DNA from: Candidatus Scatomorpha stercorigallinarum
GTDB lineage: Bacteria > Bacillota_A > Clostridia > Oscillospirales > Oscillospiraceae
DNA length: 12,639 bases
Assembly: GCA_018713375.1 (NCBI GenBank)
Contig: DVOV01000017.1
Span: 1-12,639 of the forward strand
Direction: 5' to 3'
The position numbers and the translations under genes were made by a program. The stretch's first letter is position 1. Each line of letters opens with the position of its first letter. This document shows, piece by piece, positions 4,881 to 12,639 of this stretch. The notes under the pieces are model-generated. The model was given only the letters and a program-made list of their open reading frames with translations, ran no database searches and was not told the origin of the DNA.

Positions 4881-5831
4881 ATGTCAAAGAAAAACGATAA
4901 CGGGGTCTGCTTCCGCACCTCGATAGGCGGCCAGGCGCTGATGGAGGGCATCCTGATGCGCGGGCCGGACCGGCAGGCCATAGTCTGCCGCACGAAGGAC
5001 GGCCTGGTTGAAAAAACCGAGCCCATAAAGCCGCTGAAGGAGCGCTGCTTCCTCTTCGGCTGGCCCGTCGTGCGCGGCGTGGCCGTGTTCGCGGACTCGA
5101 TGCTCAAGGGCATGAAGGCCCTCACCTATTCGGCCTCCCTTCTCCCGGAGGACGAGCAGGAGGAGCCGGACAAGTTCGACATGTGGCTGGAGAAGAAGCT
5201 CGGCAGCGAAAAGGCCGAGAAGGCCGTCATCGGCATCGCCGCCGTGCTCGGCGTGGTGCTGGCGGTGGCGCTGTTCATAATCCTCCCGACGTTCATAATC
5301 GGGCTGATACCCGGGCTCGAGGGGCACTATACCCTGCGCAACCTCCTCGAGGGCGTGCTCAAGCTCGCCATACTGCTCGTATACCTCTACCTGTGCTCGA
5401 ACATGAAGGACATGAAGCGCCTTTTCTCCTATCACGGCGCCGAGCACAAGACGATATTCTGCTACGAAAAGGGCCTGCCGCTGACGGTGGAGAACGTCCG
5501 GCCGCAGAGCCGCTTCCACCCCCGCTGCGGCACGAGCTTCCTGCTCGTCGCGATAATAGTGGGCATTCTCGTCGGCATGCTGATACAGCTTGACAACACG
5601 CTGCTCAGGATGCTCTGCCGGCTTGCCCTGCTGCCGCTCACCGTGGGAATAAGCTATGAGATAAACCGCTGGGCCGGCCGGCACGACAACTGGCTCAGCA
5701 GCGCGCTCTCCTGGCCCGGCCGCCAGCTCCAGCACCTGACGACGAAGGAGCCGGACGACGGGATGATGGAGTGCGCCATCCGCGCAATGGAGCTCGTCAT
5801 ACCCGAGCAGAAGGGCTCGGACGCCTGGTGA
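4881..5831 (+). CDS. DUF1385 (YqhQ-like) membrane protein
   Basis: The 316-residue integral membrane protein belongs to the DUF1385 family, whose biochemical role is not known. The N-terminal half carries the family's SIGGQALMEGILMRGP stretch (14-29). Hydrophobic segments lie at about 116-143, 155-173, 217-236 and 240-256. The conserved HGAEHK motif (185-190) lies between the second and third segments, and HPRCGTSFL comes just before the third; their His, Glu and Cys residues suggest a metal or catalytic site. ATG 4881 follows AAAGAGG and lies 19 nt after the kinase gene. In many Clostridia this gene stands next to prmC and prfA. Here prmC follows by 24 nt, while prfA is not in the window. 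Confidence 0.9.
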   Translation: MSKKNDNGVCFRTSIGGQALMEGILMRGPDRQAIVCRTKDGLVEKTEPIKPLKERCFLFGWPVVRGVAVFADSMLKGMKALTYSASLLPEDEQEEPDKFDMWLEKKLGSEKAEKAVIGIAAVLGVVLAVALFIILPTFIIGLIPGLEGHYTLRNLLEGVLKLAILLVYLYLCSNMKDMKRLFSYHGAEHKTIFCYEKGLPLTVENVRPQSRFHPRCGTSFLLVAIIVGILVGMLIQLDNTLLRMLCRLALLPLTVGISYEINRWAGRHDNWLSSALSWPGRQLQHLTTKEPDDGMMECAIRAMELVIPEQKGSDAW

Positions 5832-5855
5832 GGGCACTTTTTGGGGGGATAAGCA

Positions 5856-6716
5856 ATGCCGAGGACTTACAGTGAGATGTATATTTCCCTGCGCAACCGC
5901 CTGCGGGACGCGGGGATCGAGGCCGCCGCGCTGGAAGCGCGCCTGATCGCGGCCACCGCCGCCGGCAAGAGCACGGAAAAGCTCCTGCGCGACATGCGCT
6001 ATTACGCCACGGACGAGGTGGAGCGCCGCGCGGAGGAGATGGTGCAGCGCCGCCTGGCCGGCGAGCCCGTGGCCTATATCACGGGCGTCTGGGAGTTCCG
6101 CGGCCTGCCGATGGAGGTCTCGCGCGACGTGCTGATACCGCGCATAGACACCGAGGTGCTCGCGGAAACCGCGATAAAATACCTGAAGGACACCGGCAGG
6201 CTGGACGCGCGCGTGCTCGACCTCTGCTCGGGCACGGGCTGCATCGGCTGCGCCATCGCCGCCGAGCTGCCGCGCGTGCGCGTGGTGCTCTCGGACGTGA
6301 GCCCGGAGGCCATGGAAATAAGCCGCCGGAACGTCAGCCGCAACGGGCTGGATGGCCGCATCAGCTTTCTCCCGGCGGACGTGATGAAGCTACCCCCGCT
6401 GATGACGGGCAGCTTCGACCTCGTCGTGAGCAACCCGCCGTATATACCCACGGTGGAGATCATGACGCTCGACCCCTCTGTGCGCGACTACGAGCCCGTC
6501 TGGGCGCTGGACGGCGGCGAGGACGGGCTGGACTTCTACCGCGCCATCCTCAAGAACTGGGCGCTCGTCATCCGCCAGGGCGGCGAGCTGATGTTCGAGG
6601 TGGGCGAGGACCAGGCCGAGCGCGTGAAGGACCTGATGCGCATGGCCGGCCTGCGCGAAGCGCGCAGCTTCCCGGACACGCAGAACATCCAGCGCGTGGT
6701 AGCCGCCAAGGCCTGA
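5856..6716 (+). CDS. prmC: Release factor glutamine methyltransferase PrmC (HemK)
   Basis: PrmC methylates the glutamine of the GGQ motif in release factors RF1 and RF2, using S-adenosylmethionine, which improves translation termination. The protein has 286 residues, the normal length. A helical N-terminal domain (about 1-85) binds the release factor. The methyltransferase domain has the SAM-binding motif VLDLCSGTGCIG and the catalytic NPPY motif (N193-Y196, within SNPPYIPT). PRIDTEVL, just before the SAM motif, matches the conserved PRPDTE-type element of the family. ATG 5856 follows a GGGGGG stretch. The usual neighbour prfA, whose product is the substrate, is not in the window. The gene is co-oriented with and close to the DUF1385 gene. 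Confidence 0.96.
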   Translation: MPRTYSEMYISLRNRLRDAGIEAAALEARLIAATAAGKSTEKLLRDMRYYATDEVERRAEEMVQRRLAGEPVAYITGVWEFRGLPMEVSRDVLIPRIDTEVLAETAIKYLKDTGRLDARVLDLCSGTGCIGCAIAAELPRVRVVLSDVSPEAMEISRRNVSRNGLDGRISFLPADVMKLPPLMTGSFDLVVSNPPYIPTVEIMTLDPSVRDYEPVWALDGGEDGLDFYRAILKNWALVIRQGGELMFEVGEDQAERVKDLMRMAGLREARSFPDTQNIQRVVAAKA

Positions 6717-6721
6717 AGCCC

Positions 6722-7270
6722 ATGCGCAAGACCGTACTGTACATCGCCCTCAGCCTGGACGGCTTCATCGCCGACAGCGCCGGCGGCGTGGGCTGGCTCC
6801 ATGGCCACGACCCCGCGCTCGAAGAGGGCAGCTACGGCGAGTTCGCCGCCACGGTGGACACGGCCGTCATGGGCCGCCGCACCTACGACCAGGTGAGGGG
6901 CGAGCTCTCGCCCGGCGCGTGGCCCTATGAGGGCATGGACTGCTATGTCCTCACGCACCGCCCGGCGGACGGCGCGCCCGAGGGCGTCACCTTCACTGAT
7001 GAAGCGCCCGATAAGCTCCTGCGCCGGCTGCGCGCCCTCCCGGGCCGCGATATCTGGATCTGCGGCGGGGCGGAGACCGCCATGCAGCTGCTGCGCGCAG
7101 GCGAGATCGACGTGCTCCGCCTCTCCCTCATCCCCACGCTGCTCGGCGGCGGCCGCCGCCTGTTCGGCCCCCTGGGGCGCGAGCAGCGCCTGCGCTTCCT
7201 CGGCTGCCGCGCCATAAACGGCATCGCCGAGCTCACCTATGTCCGCGAGGGCGCGGGCAACGACGTGTAA
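6722..7270 (+). CDS. RibD C-terminal/dihydrofolate-reductase-like oxidoreductase
   Basis: The 182-residue protein has the fold of the RibD reductase domain and dihydrofolate reductase. The start, [13 protein letters not shown], is the family signature. [11 protein letters not shown] (48-58) and [10 protein letters not shown] (111-120) are the two blocks expected to bind the nucleotide cofactor, probably [19 protein letters not shown] completes the C-terminal signature. No deaminase domain is present, so it is not a full RibD. Stand-alone members are annotated as dihydrofolate reductase family proteins, and their substrates are mostly unknown. It starts 5 nt after prmC with only a weak ribosome binding site, so translation may be coupled to prmC. 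Confidence 0.9.
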   Translation: MRKTVLYIALSLDGFIADSAGGVGWLHGHDPALEEGSYGEFAATVDTAVMGRRTYDQVRGELSPGAWPYEGMDCYVLTHRPADGAPEGVTFTDEAPDKLLRRLRALPGRDIWICGGAETAMQLLRAGEIDVLRLSLIPTLLGGGRRLFGPLGREQRLRFLGCRAINGIAELTYVREGAGNDV

Positions 7271-7307
7271 ACTACGCCAGACTGACGATATAAGAGGTGT
7301 TTGGAAT

Positions 7308-8411
7308 ATGGCAGAAAAGAAAAAGGCCGCGGCTTCCGCCGCCCCCTCACCCGCTTCCGACAAGAAGAAGGCGCTGGAGACCGCCATCGCCCAGATCGAG
7401 CGCAACTACGGCAAGGGCGCCATCATGCGCCTGGGGGACGACATCCCCGTGAACGTGGAGGCCATCTCCACCGGCTCGCTCTCGCTGGACCTCGCGCTCG
7501 GCATCGGCGGCGTCCCCCGCGGGCGCATCGTGGAGATTTACGGCCCCGAGAGCTGCGGCAAGACCACCCTCGCCCTGCACGTGGTGGCCAGCGCGCAGAA
7601 AAACGGCGGCGAGGCCGCCTATATCGACGTGGAGCACGCCCTGGAGCCCGCCTACGCCCGCGCCCTCGGCGTGGACATCGACAATCTGCTGATCTCCCAG
7701 CCGGACACGGGCGAGCAGGCGCTGGAGATCACCGAGCAGCTGGTGCGCTCCGGCGCGCTGGACGTGGTGGTCATCGACTCCGTGGCCGCGCTGCTGCCCC
7801 GCAGCGAGCTCGAGGGCGAGATGGGCGAGAGCAGCGTGGGCGTGGTCGCCCGGCTCATGAGCCAGGCGCTCAGGAAGCTGGCCGGCGTCGTCAGCAAGAC
7901 GGGCTGCATCGTCATTTTCATCAACCAGCTCCGCGAAAAAATCGGCGTCATGTACGGCAACCCGGAGACCACTCCCGGCGGCCGCGCGCTGAAGTATTTC
8001 GCCAGCGTGCGCATCGACATGCGCCGCATCGAGACGCTGAAGAACGGCAGCGAGATGATCGGCAACCGCACGCGCGCCAAGGTCATCAAAAACAAGGTCG
8101 CGCCCCCCTTCAAGGAGGCGGAGTTCGACATCATCTACGGCCAGGGCATCAGCAAGGTGGGCGAGATCATCGACCTCGGCGCCAAGCTGGACCTGATCGA
8201 GAAGGCCGGCGCGTGGTACACGGTGGGCGACGCCCGCATCCAGGGCCGCGACGGCGTGCGCACCTATCTTGAGGAGCACCCGGACGTGATGGACAAGCTG
8301 GAAGCGGACATCCGCGCCAACGCCCACAAGCTGCTGACGCCGCAGGCCCGCCGGGCCGCCGTGGCCGCCGGCCGCGCGGTGGACATCTCCGCGGAGGACT
8401 TTGAAGAGTGA
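7308..8411 (+). CDS. recA: Recombinase RecA
   Basis: RecA forms filaments on single-stranded DNA, drives homologous strand exchange and triggers LexA self-cleavage. The 367-residue protein contains the Walker A motif GPESCGKTT (79-87), with cysteine at the position that is usually the second serine, and the Walker B stretch DVVVIDS (152-158). The [19 protein letters not shown] region (loop L2 and neighbours) is intact. ATG 7308 is chosen because AAGAGGTG ends 8 nt upstream; an upstream in-frame GTG at 7239 would add 23 non-conserved residues and overlap the previous gene. No clostridial LexA box (GAAC-N4-GTTC type) is visible in the short upstream gap. The stop overlaps the recX start by 4 nt. 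Confidence 0.98.
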   Translation: MAEKKKAAASAAPSPASDKKKALETAIAQIERNYGKGAIMRLGDDIPVNVEAISTGSLSLDLALGIGGVPRGRIVEIYGPESCGKTTLALHVVASAQKNGGEAAYIDVEHALEPAYARALGVDIDNLLISQPDTGEQALEITEQLVRSGALDVVVIDSVAALLPRSELEGEMGESSVGVVARLMSQALRKLAGVVSKTGCIVIFINQLREKIGVMYGNPETTPGGRALKYFASVRIDMRRIETLKNGSEMIGNRTRAKVIKNKVAPPFKEAEFDIIYGQGISKVGEIIDLGAKLDLIEKAGAWYTVGDARIQGRDGVRTYLEEHPDVMDKLEADIRANAHKLLTPQARRAAVAAGRAVDISAEDFEE

Positions 8412-8878
8412 GCGCCGCCGCGCGCAGCGCGAAGGAGGCCGCCATGCGCCTGCTCGAGCGGCGGGACTACGGCCGCGACGAGCTGGCCGCGAAGCTCGTG
8501 GAAAAGGGCTTTGAGGCCCCGGAGGCCGCCGCGGCTGCCGACCGCTGCGTGGCTCTGGGCTTTGTAAACGACGAAAACTACGCCGCCATGGTGGCCCGGC
8601 ACTACACGGCCCGCGGCTTCGGCGAGCGGCGCGTGCTCGAGGAGCTGCGCCGCCGGCGCGTGCCCCGCGAATACTGGGACGCGGCCCTCGCCGCCGTCCC
8701 GGACGACGCGGACGGCGCCTACCGCTGCCTCTGCTCGAAGATGCGCGGCCGCGCGCCCGAGCCGGAGGAGCTGCGCCGCGCGCTGGCCGCCGTGCAGCGC
8801 CGCGGCTTCGGCTATCAGGAGACGCGGGAGGCCGTCGAGCGCTACCGCGGCGAATACGCCACGCAGGAGGAAGCATGA
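8408..8878 (+). CDS. recX: Regulatory protein RecX
   Basis: RecX binds RecA filaments and limits RecA activity. The 156-residue, charge-rich, helical protein has the repeated three-helix pattern of the family, with signatures [13 protein letters not shown] near residue 18, [11 protein letters not shown] near residue 51 and [15 protein letters not shown] near the C-terminus. GTG 8408 overlaps the recA stop codon by 4 nt, indicating translational coupling that ties RecX supply to RecA. Its own stop overlaps the rimO start in the same way. Family assignment rests on these motifs together with the recA neighbour. Confidence 0.92.
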   Translation: MSAAARSAKEAAMRLLERRDYGRDELAAKLVEKGFEAPEAAAAADRCVALGFVNDENYAAMVARHYTARGFGERRVLEELRRRRVPREYWDAALAAVPDDADGAYRCLCSKMRGRAPEPEELRRALAAVQRRGFGYQETREAVERYRGEYATQEEA

Positions 8879-10182
8879 AAGTATCGCTCATATCCCTCGG
8901 CTGCCCCAAAAACCAGGTGGCCGCCGAGCAGATGCTCGCCGCGCTCGCCGCGGCGGGGCACGAGATAACGCCCGACCCGGCGGAGGCCGAGGCCGTGGTG
9001 GTGAACACCTGCGCCTTCATAGAGGACGCCAAGCAGGAGGCAATAGACACGCTGCTCGAGGCCGCGGAGCTGAAAAACGGCCGCCTTAAAACCTTGCTGT
9101 GCGCCGGCTGCCTCGCCCAGCTTTACGGCGGCGAGGTCATGGCCGAGCTGCCGGAGGTGGACGGCGTCGTCGGCGTCGGCAGCTGCGAGCGCATCGCGGA
9201 GGCATTGGAGGCCGCCGCGCGCGGCGAAAGGCCCGTCTATCTGGACCCCAACGACGCGCCTGTGCAGGAGTCCGCGCGGCTGGTCTGCACCGGCCCGGCC
9301 TGGGCCTACCTGCTGATCGCCGAGGGCTGCGACAACCGCTGTTCCTACTGCCTCATCCCCTCCATCCGCGGGCCCTTCCGCTCGCGCCCCATGGCCGCCA
9401 TCGTCGAGGAGGCGAAGTCCCTCGCCGCGCAGGGCTATAAGGAGCTCATCCTCGTGGCCCAGGACCTCACGCACTACGGCGCGGACTTCAAGGACGGCAC
9501 CTGCCTCGCCGCGCTGCTGAGGGAGCTGTGCGCTGTGGAGGGGCTGGAGTGGCTGCGTCTGCACTACCTCTACCCCCACGAGCTCAACGACGAACTGATA
9601 GAGGTCATCGCCTCGGAGCCCAAGATCGTCAAGTACCTCGACATACCCATCCAGCACATCAACGACAACATACTGCGGAAGATGAACCGCCGCGACCGCG
9701 GCGCGGAGATCCGCGCACTCTTCAAAAAGCTGCGCGAGCGCATCCCCGGCCTGGTGCTGCGCACCAGCCTCATCACCGGCCTGCCCGGGGAGGGGGAGGC
9801 GGAGTTTGAGGAGCTCTGCGAATTCCTGCGCGAAGCGAAGATCGAGCGCGCCGGCGTGTTCCCCTTCTCGCCGGAGGAGGGCACCCCCGCCGCCAAAATG
9901 CCGCACGTTGACGCGGACACCGCCCGGCAGCGCGCAGAGCTGGTGAACGCGCTGCAAGCGGAGATCATGGACGAGTGGGAGCGCTCGCTCGCCGGCAGCG
10001 TCGTCGAGGCCATCTGCGACGAATACGACCCGGAGGGCAACATTGCCCGCGGCCGGGCGTACTTCGACTCCCCTGGCGTCGACGGCTCCGTGGTTTTCCC
10101 CGGCCCGTGCATGCCGGGCAGCATAGTGCAGCTTCGCGTCCTCTCGGCGGAGGACGGCGAGCTCAGGTGCGAACTCATTTGA
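8875..10182 (+). CDS. rimO: Ribosomal protein S12 methylthiotransferase RimO
   Basis: RimO is a radical-SAM enzyme that adds a methylthio group to the conserved aspartate of ribosomal protein S12. The 435 residues form an N-terminal domain with cluster-binding cysteines C10, C46 and C79, a radical-SAM core with C152-x3-C156-x2-C159 inside EGCDNRCSYCLIP, and a C-terminal TRAM domain (about 370-435). The opening LGCPKNQVAAEQM follows the RimO pattern LGCPKN-x-V-D-S-E, with Asp-Ser replaced by Ala-Ala; this separates it from MiaB and MtaB relatives. ATG 8875 overlaps the recX stop by 4 nt (ATGA), so it is part of the recA-recX-rimO unit. Confidence 0.95.
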   Translation: MKVSLISLGCPKNQVAAEQMLAALAAAGHEITPDPAEAEAVVVNTCAFIEDAKQEAIDTLLEAAELKNGRLKTLLCAGCLAQLYGGEVMAELPEVDGVVGVGSCERIAEALEAAARGERPVYLDPNDAPVQESARLVCTGPAWAYLLIAEGCDNRCSYCLIPSIRGPFRSRPMAAIVEEAKSLAAQGYKELILVAQDLTHYGADFKDGTCLAALLRELCAVEGLEWLRLHYLYPHELNDELIEVIASEPKIVKYLDIPIQHINDNILRKMNRRDRGAEIRALFKKLRERIPGLVLRTSLITGLPGEGEAEFEELCEFLREAKIERAGVFPFSPEEGTPAAKMPHVDADTARQRAELVNALQAEIMDEWERSLAGSVVEAICDEYDPEGNIARGRAYFDSPGVDGSVVFPGPCMPGSIVQLRVLSAEDGELRCELI

Positions 10183-10203
10183 CCGAGGCAGGAGGCGCTC
10201 AGA

Positions 10204-10728
10204 ATGAAATTGACCACAGCCAGCAAAATTACGATCGTCAGGATGCTGCTCATCCCCGTCGTGCTCGTGCTCATGTACCTCGACTTTGAGGGGCACATGT
10301 ACTTCGCCCTCGCGGCGTTCGTCATTGCCTCCTTGTCCGACTTCGCGGACGGCTACATCGCCCGGCACTACAACCAGGTGACGAATTTCGGCAAGTTCCT
10401 CGACCCGCTCGCGGACAAGCTGCTCGTCATCTCCGTCCTGCTCGTGTTCGTGGACTTCGGCCTTTTCCCGGCCTGGGCGGCCATCATCGTCGTCGCCCGC
10501 GAGCTGGCCATCCAGGGCCTGCGCATGATAGCCGTGGAGGGCGGCAAGGTGATAGCCGCCGCCTGGTCGGGGAAGATCAAGACCGCCTCCACCATGGTCT
10601 GCTTCGTGCTGCTGATGCTCCCGATACCCGATGCGCTGGTAACCGCCTGCTGGATAGTCGTCCTCGCCACAACGGTCTACTCCGGGCTCGAGTACTTCGT
10701 CAAAAACGCCTCCGTCTTCAAGGGCTGA
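10204..10728 (+). CDS. pgsA: CDP-diacylglycerol-glycerol-3-phosphate 3-phosphatidyltransferase
   Basis: This enzyme makes phosphatidylglycerophosphate, the committed step to phosphatidylglycerol and cardiolipin, in the membrane. The 174 residues include the full CDP-alcohol phosphatidyltransferase motif: D46-x2-D49-G50-x2-A53-R54, eight residues, then G63-x3-D67-x3-D71 (GKFLDPLADK). Several hydrophobic segments surround it, as expected for the six-helix family fold. The start KLTTASKITIVRMLLIP matches the N-terminus of PgsA proteins. ATG 10204 follows GGCAGGAGG and lies 21 nt after rimO; this rimO-pgsA order is common in Firmicutes. Confidence 0.95.
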   Translation: MKLTTASKITIVRMLLIPVVLVLMYLDFEGHMYFALAAFVIASLSDFADGYIARHYNQVTNFGKFLDPLADKLLVISVLLVFVDFGLFPAWAAIIVVARELAIQGLRMIAVEGGKVIAAAWSGKIKTASTMVCFVLLMLPIPDALVTACWIVVLATTVYSGLEYFVKNASVFKG

Positions 10729-10731
10729 GAC

Positions 10732-11859
10732 ATGGAAAAGCTCGAAAAAAGGCTCCGCGCGCGCGATTTCGCCCCCGTGCGCGCCGCGCTGCTCCTGCTT
10801 GGGCTGCTTATCGCGTTCTCCGTGCAGCTCCTCCGCACGTCGGAGGGCGCCATGCTCTGGATATACTCGCACATCTCGCGCCCCTACCACGCCTTCATGT
10901 CCCGCCTCTGCTCGCATTTCAGCTTCTCCGCGGCCGAGCTTTTTTACGCCCTGCTGATAATAGGCCTGCTGGCCTACCTCGCCTTCGTAATCGTCCGGCT
11001 CATACGGCGCGGCGGGCGGCTTTTGCAGCTTTTCCGCTGCGTGGTAACGCTCGGCATGGCTGCCGCCCTCTTCTGGGCCGGGCTGTGCGTACTGTGGACG
11101 CCGTATTACTCCGCCCCCAGCTTTTCGGAGCAGAGCGGCGTGGACGACGGCCCGGTGGAGGTCTCGGAGCTGGAGGCCGTCACGCGCTATTTCGCCGCCC
11201 TCACGAACGAGTACGCGGAGGACGTCCCCCGCACGGAGGACGGGGGCTGGGACTACGACCGGGAGGACATCCTTGAGCGCGCGCCGGAGGTGTTCGCCGG
11301 CGCGGCGGAGTCCTTCCCCTGCCTTGAGGGGGATGACCTCGTGCCGAAGGGCATATATTTCTCAACCATCATGAGCTATCTCGATTTCACCGGCTTTTTC
11401 TTCCCCTTCACCGGTGAGGCAAACGTGAACATGGCCTCGCCCGTGTTCCTCCTGCCCTCCACCACCCAGCACGAGATCGCCCACCAGCGGGGCGTGGCGG
11501 CGGAGCAGGAGTGCAACTTCGTGGCCATCTTCTCCTGCCTGAACTCGCAGTACGCCGACTTCCGCTACGCCGGGGCCGCCCTCGGCTACATCTACCTCGG
11601 CAACGCCCTCAGCCGCGCGGACCGCGAGGCCTGGGAGGAGGTCTACTACAGCCTTTCGGACACCGTGCGCCGCGACTTCAACGTCAACAACGCCTACTGG
11701 GCGCAGTTTGAGGACACGGCAGTGCAGTCGGCCTCCAACAGCGTCTACGACTCCTTCCTCAAGTCCAACGGCCAGGAACTGGGCCGCCAGAGCTACGGCA
11801 AGTGCGTAGACCTGCTCACGCACTACTACCTGGAGGCAGCGCGGGAGGCTCTCGCATGA
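10732..11859 (+). CDS. DUF3810 membrane protein with zinc-protease-like HEIAH motif
   Basis: The 375-residue protein has three predicted membrane helices near the N-terminus (about 16-34, 66-91 and 100-122) and then a large domain on one side of the membrane. That domain carries H247-E248-I-A-H251, an HExxH zinc-binding motif, followed by QRGVAAEQECNF (252-263), where E258 or E260 could be the third ligand. This arrangement is the signature of the DUF3810 family, which has no established function. A peptidase activity is inferred from the motif only. It starts 3 nt after pgsA, and its stop overlaps the start of the next gene by 4 nt, so the three are probably one unit linked to the envelope. 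Confidence 0.88.
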   Translation: MEKLEKRLRARDFAPVRAALLLLGLLIAFSVQLLRTSEGAMLWIYSHISRPYHAFMSRLCSHFSFSAAELFYALLIIGLLAYLAFVIVRLIRRGGRLLQLFRCVVTLGMAAALFWAGLCVLWTPYYSAPSFSEQSGVDDGPVEVSELEAVTRYFAALTNEYAEDVPRTEDGGWDYDREDILERAPEVFAGAAESFPCLEGDDLVPKGIYFSTIMSYLDFTGFFFPFTGEANVNMASPVFLLPSTTQHEIAHQRGVAAEQECNFVAIFSCLNSQYADFRYAGAALGYIYLGNALSRADREAWEEVYYSLSDTVRRDFNVNNAYWAQFEDTAVQSASNSVYDSFLKSNGQELGRQSYGKCVDLLTHYYLEAAREALA

Positions 11860-12458
11860 AAAAAGCCCTCACCGTCCTCGGCCTGGGCGCGCTGGCCGCG
11901 CTCTGCTCGCTGCCCGTGATCACGCTGGGCGGCGCCGCCTCCGCGCTCTATTATTCGCTTGCAAAGTGCGTGCGCCGCGGCAGGGAGCGGCCCTGGCGGG
12001 AATTTTTCCGCGCCTTCCGGCAGAACTTCGCCACCGGCGCGGCCCTTTCGCTCATCCTCGCGCTGCTGCTGGCCGTGGCCTATGTGTCCGCGCTCTATCT
12101 GGTGAACGCGCCGCTGAGCGCGCTGGTGACGGCATTTTACGCCGTCACGCTCGCCCTTACGCTCTTTTTCGCGCTCGATATCTGCGCCCTCGGCTTCCCC
12201 GCGCTCTCGCGCTTCAGCTTCAGGGCGGCGCAGATACTCTCCTTCACGCTGCGCCTGCTGCGCCGCGCCCCCTGGCGCGCCCTCGCGCTGATGCTCCTCG
12301 CCGCAGCCACGATGTTCGCGGCGTATCTCTTCCCGCCCGCGGCGCTCATCCTCGCCGGCCCCGCCGGATACCTCGCCACGCTCCTCGCCGGCCCGGTCCT
12401 GAACGCCTTCACCCCGCCGAGGGAGGAGTTTCCTGATACATTTGACTACTGGTTTTGA
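11856..12458 (+). CDS. DUF624 (YesL-like) membrane protein
   Basis: The 200-residue hydrophobic protein has several membrane segments (about 5-33, 62-84, 88-112, 142-160 and 161-185). The N-terminal [20 protein letters not shown] stretch (18-37) is the hallmark of the DUF624 family, whose members often occur with transport or envelope genes but lack a proven function. ATG 11856 overlaps the preceding stop codon (ATGA); an earlier in-frame start at 11802 would lie within the previous gene and is unlikely. The last 10 or so codons are poorer in GC than the rest and lie against a mosaic of foreign fragments, so the true C-terminus may not be preserved. Confidence 0.85.
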   Translation: MKKALTVLGLGALAALCSLPVITLGGAASALYYSLAKCVRRGRERPWREFFRAFRQNFATGAALSLILALLLAVAYVSALYLVNAPLSALVTAFYAVTLALTLFFALDICALGFPALSRFSFRAAQILSFTLRLLRRAPWRALALMLLAAATMFAAYLFPPAALILAGPAGYLATLLAGPVLNAFTPPREEFPDTFDYWF

Positions 12459-12545
12459 TAGCAGCGGAAGCTCCACGTTGTCGATGACGTTGAGCGAGTT
12501 GATGAGGTGGAAGGACTGGAACACGAAGCCCAGGTTGTGTCGCAG
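12459..12545 (-). pseudogene. ABC-transporter ATPase fragment (MacB/LolD-like), 29 codons
   Basis: Read on the minus strand from 12545, the 29 codons encode [18 protein letters not shown] followed by [11 protein letters not shown]. This is the Q-loop region of ABC ATPases of the MacB/LolD type (GFVFQSF-x-L, then NVELPL). No Walker A lies upstream and no signature motif or Walker B downstream, so only this short internal piece is present. Similarity stops right at the stop codon of the DUF624 gene. Upstream it joins an alanyl-tRNA synthetase fragment. It cannot be expressed as a functional protein. Confidence 0.7.
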
Positions 12546-12637
12546 CCCACACGGCAGGTCGGCTTGCCGCAGCCGTGTTCGGGGCCGCGGTCATAGTAGA
12601 TCTCGGAGCAGGGGCCGCAGGGGCCGGAGCCATGCTC
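12539..12637 (-). pseudogene. alaS: Alanyl-tRNA synthetase internal fragment, 33 codons
   Basis: Read on the minus strand from 12637, the frame gives [18 protein letters not shown] and then [29 protein letters not shown] is a highly conserved stretch of the catalytic domain of bacterial AlaRS. The GCGKP-x-C-x-x-GCD part also fits the clostridial form, where the family continues with CDR and an aromatic-rich stretch. Here the frame leaves the family after the aspartate and enters the ABC ATPase fragment. The upstream part is beyond the window. A complete alaS would be expected elsewhere in the genome. Confidence 0.75.
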
Positions 12638-12639
12638 CC

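Noticed and set aside
7271..7307. Promoter or LexA box directly before recA
   Set aside because: A TATAAG string is present but has no matching -35 box and would place the start at the ribosome binding site; no GAAC-N4-GTTC type box is visible.
7347..9050. Very long minus-strand open frames opposite recA, recX and rimO (also 8842-10917)
   Set aside because: They are by-products of GC-rich codon use in well-identified plus-strand genes; their translations are low-complexity and have no domains.
1..12639. CRISPR array, rRNA genes or replication origin
   Set aside because: No regularly spaced repeats, rRNA-like stretches or DnaA-box clusters were seen.

Overview
The window looks like a piece of a GC-rich Clostridia-type (Firmicutes) chromosome with a lower-GC accessory segment at its left end. 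The core from about 2.3 kb rightwards is very GC-rich. It carries gene combinations typical of gut Oscillospiraceae-like Clostridia: a DUF1385 protein next to prmC, the overlapping set recA-recX-rimO followed by pgsA, then DUF3810 and DUF624 proteins. The family-level placement is an inference from gene order and base composition.

Left region (1-2220), accessory. On the minus strand there is a promoter (801-829), then a highly structured non-coding stretch of about 235 nt (roughly 797-561), then a hairpin that buries the ribosome binding site of a 73-residue single-pass membrane protein (215-436), then the first 59 codons of a reverse transcriptase (1-178, cut by the window edge). This order (structured RNA, small accessory protein, RT) is that of a retron or retron-like defence locus and is the most interesting content here. 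Diverging from it is an IS3-family transposase in one unbroken frame (918-2072). The accessory block ends against the terminator and 3' end of a tRNA-Leu(CAA) gene (2230-2314, minus), a usual attachment point for genomic islands.

Middle (2230-2960). The tRNA-Leu gene has its own consensus promoter, embedded in the tail of a stand-alone Sfp-type 4'-phosphopantetheinyl transferase gene (2354-2923, minus).

Core run (about 3022-12458, all plus strand). An extended -10 promoter and a 5' stem-loop precede an OmpR-type response regulator and its sensor kinase. These are followed by a DUF1385 membrane protein, prmC, a RibD-C/dihydrofolate-reductase-like oxidoreductase, recA, recX, rimO, pgsA, a DUF3810 membrane protein with an HEIAH zinc-protease-like motif, and a DUF624 membrane protein. 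Spacing is tight and several pairs overlap by 4 nt (recA/recX, recX/rimO, DUF3810/DUF624), so much of the run is probably co-transcribed. It joins signalling, translation-factor and ribosome modification, recombination and membrane-lipid synthesis.

Right end (12459-12639). Two unrelated minus-strand gene fragments abut: 29 codons of an ABC-transporter ATPase, then 33 codons of alanyl-tRNA synthetase, meeting at a shared 7-base string. Neither is a complete gene. The mosaic looks more like a chimeric sequence end than a biological locus.
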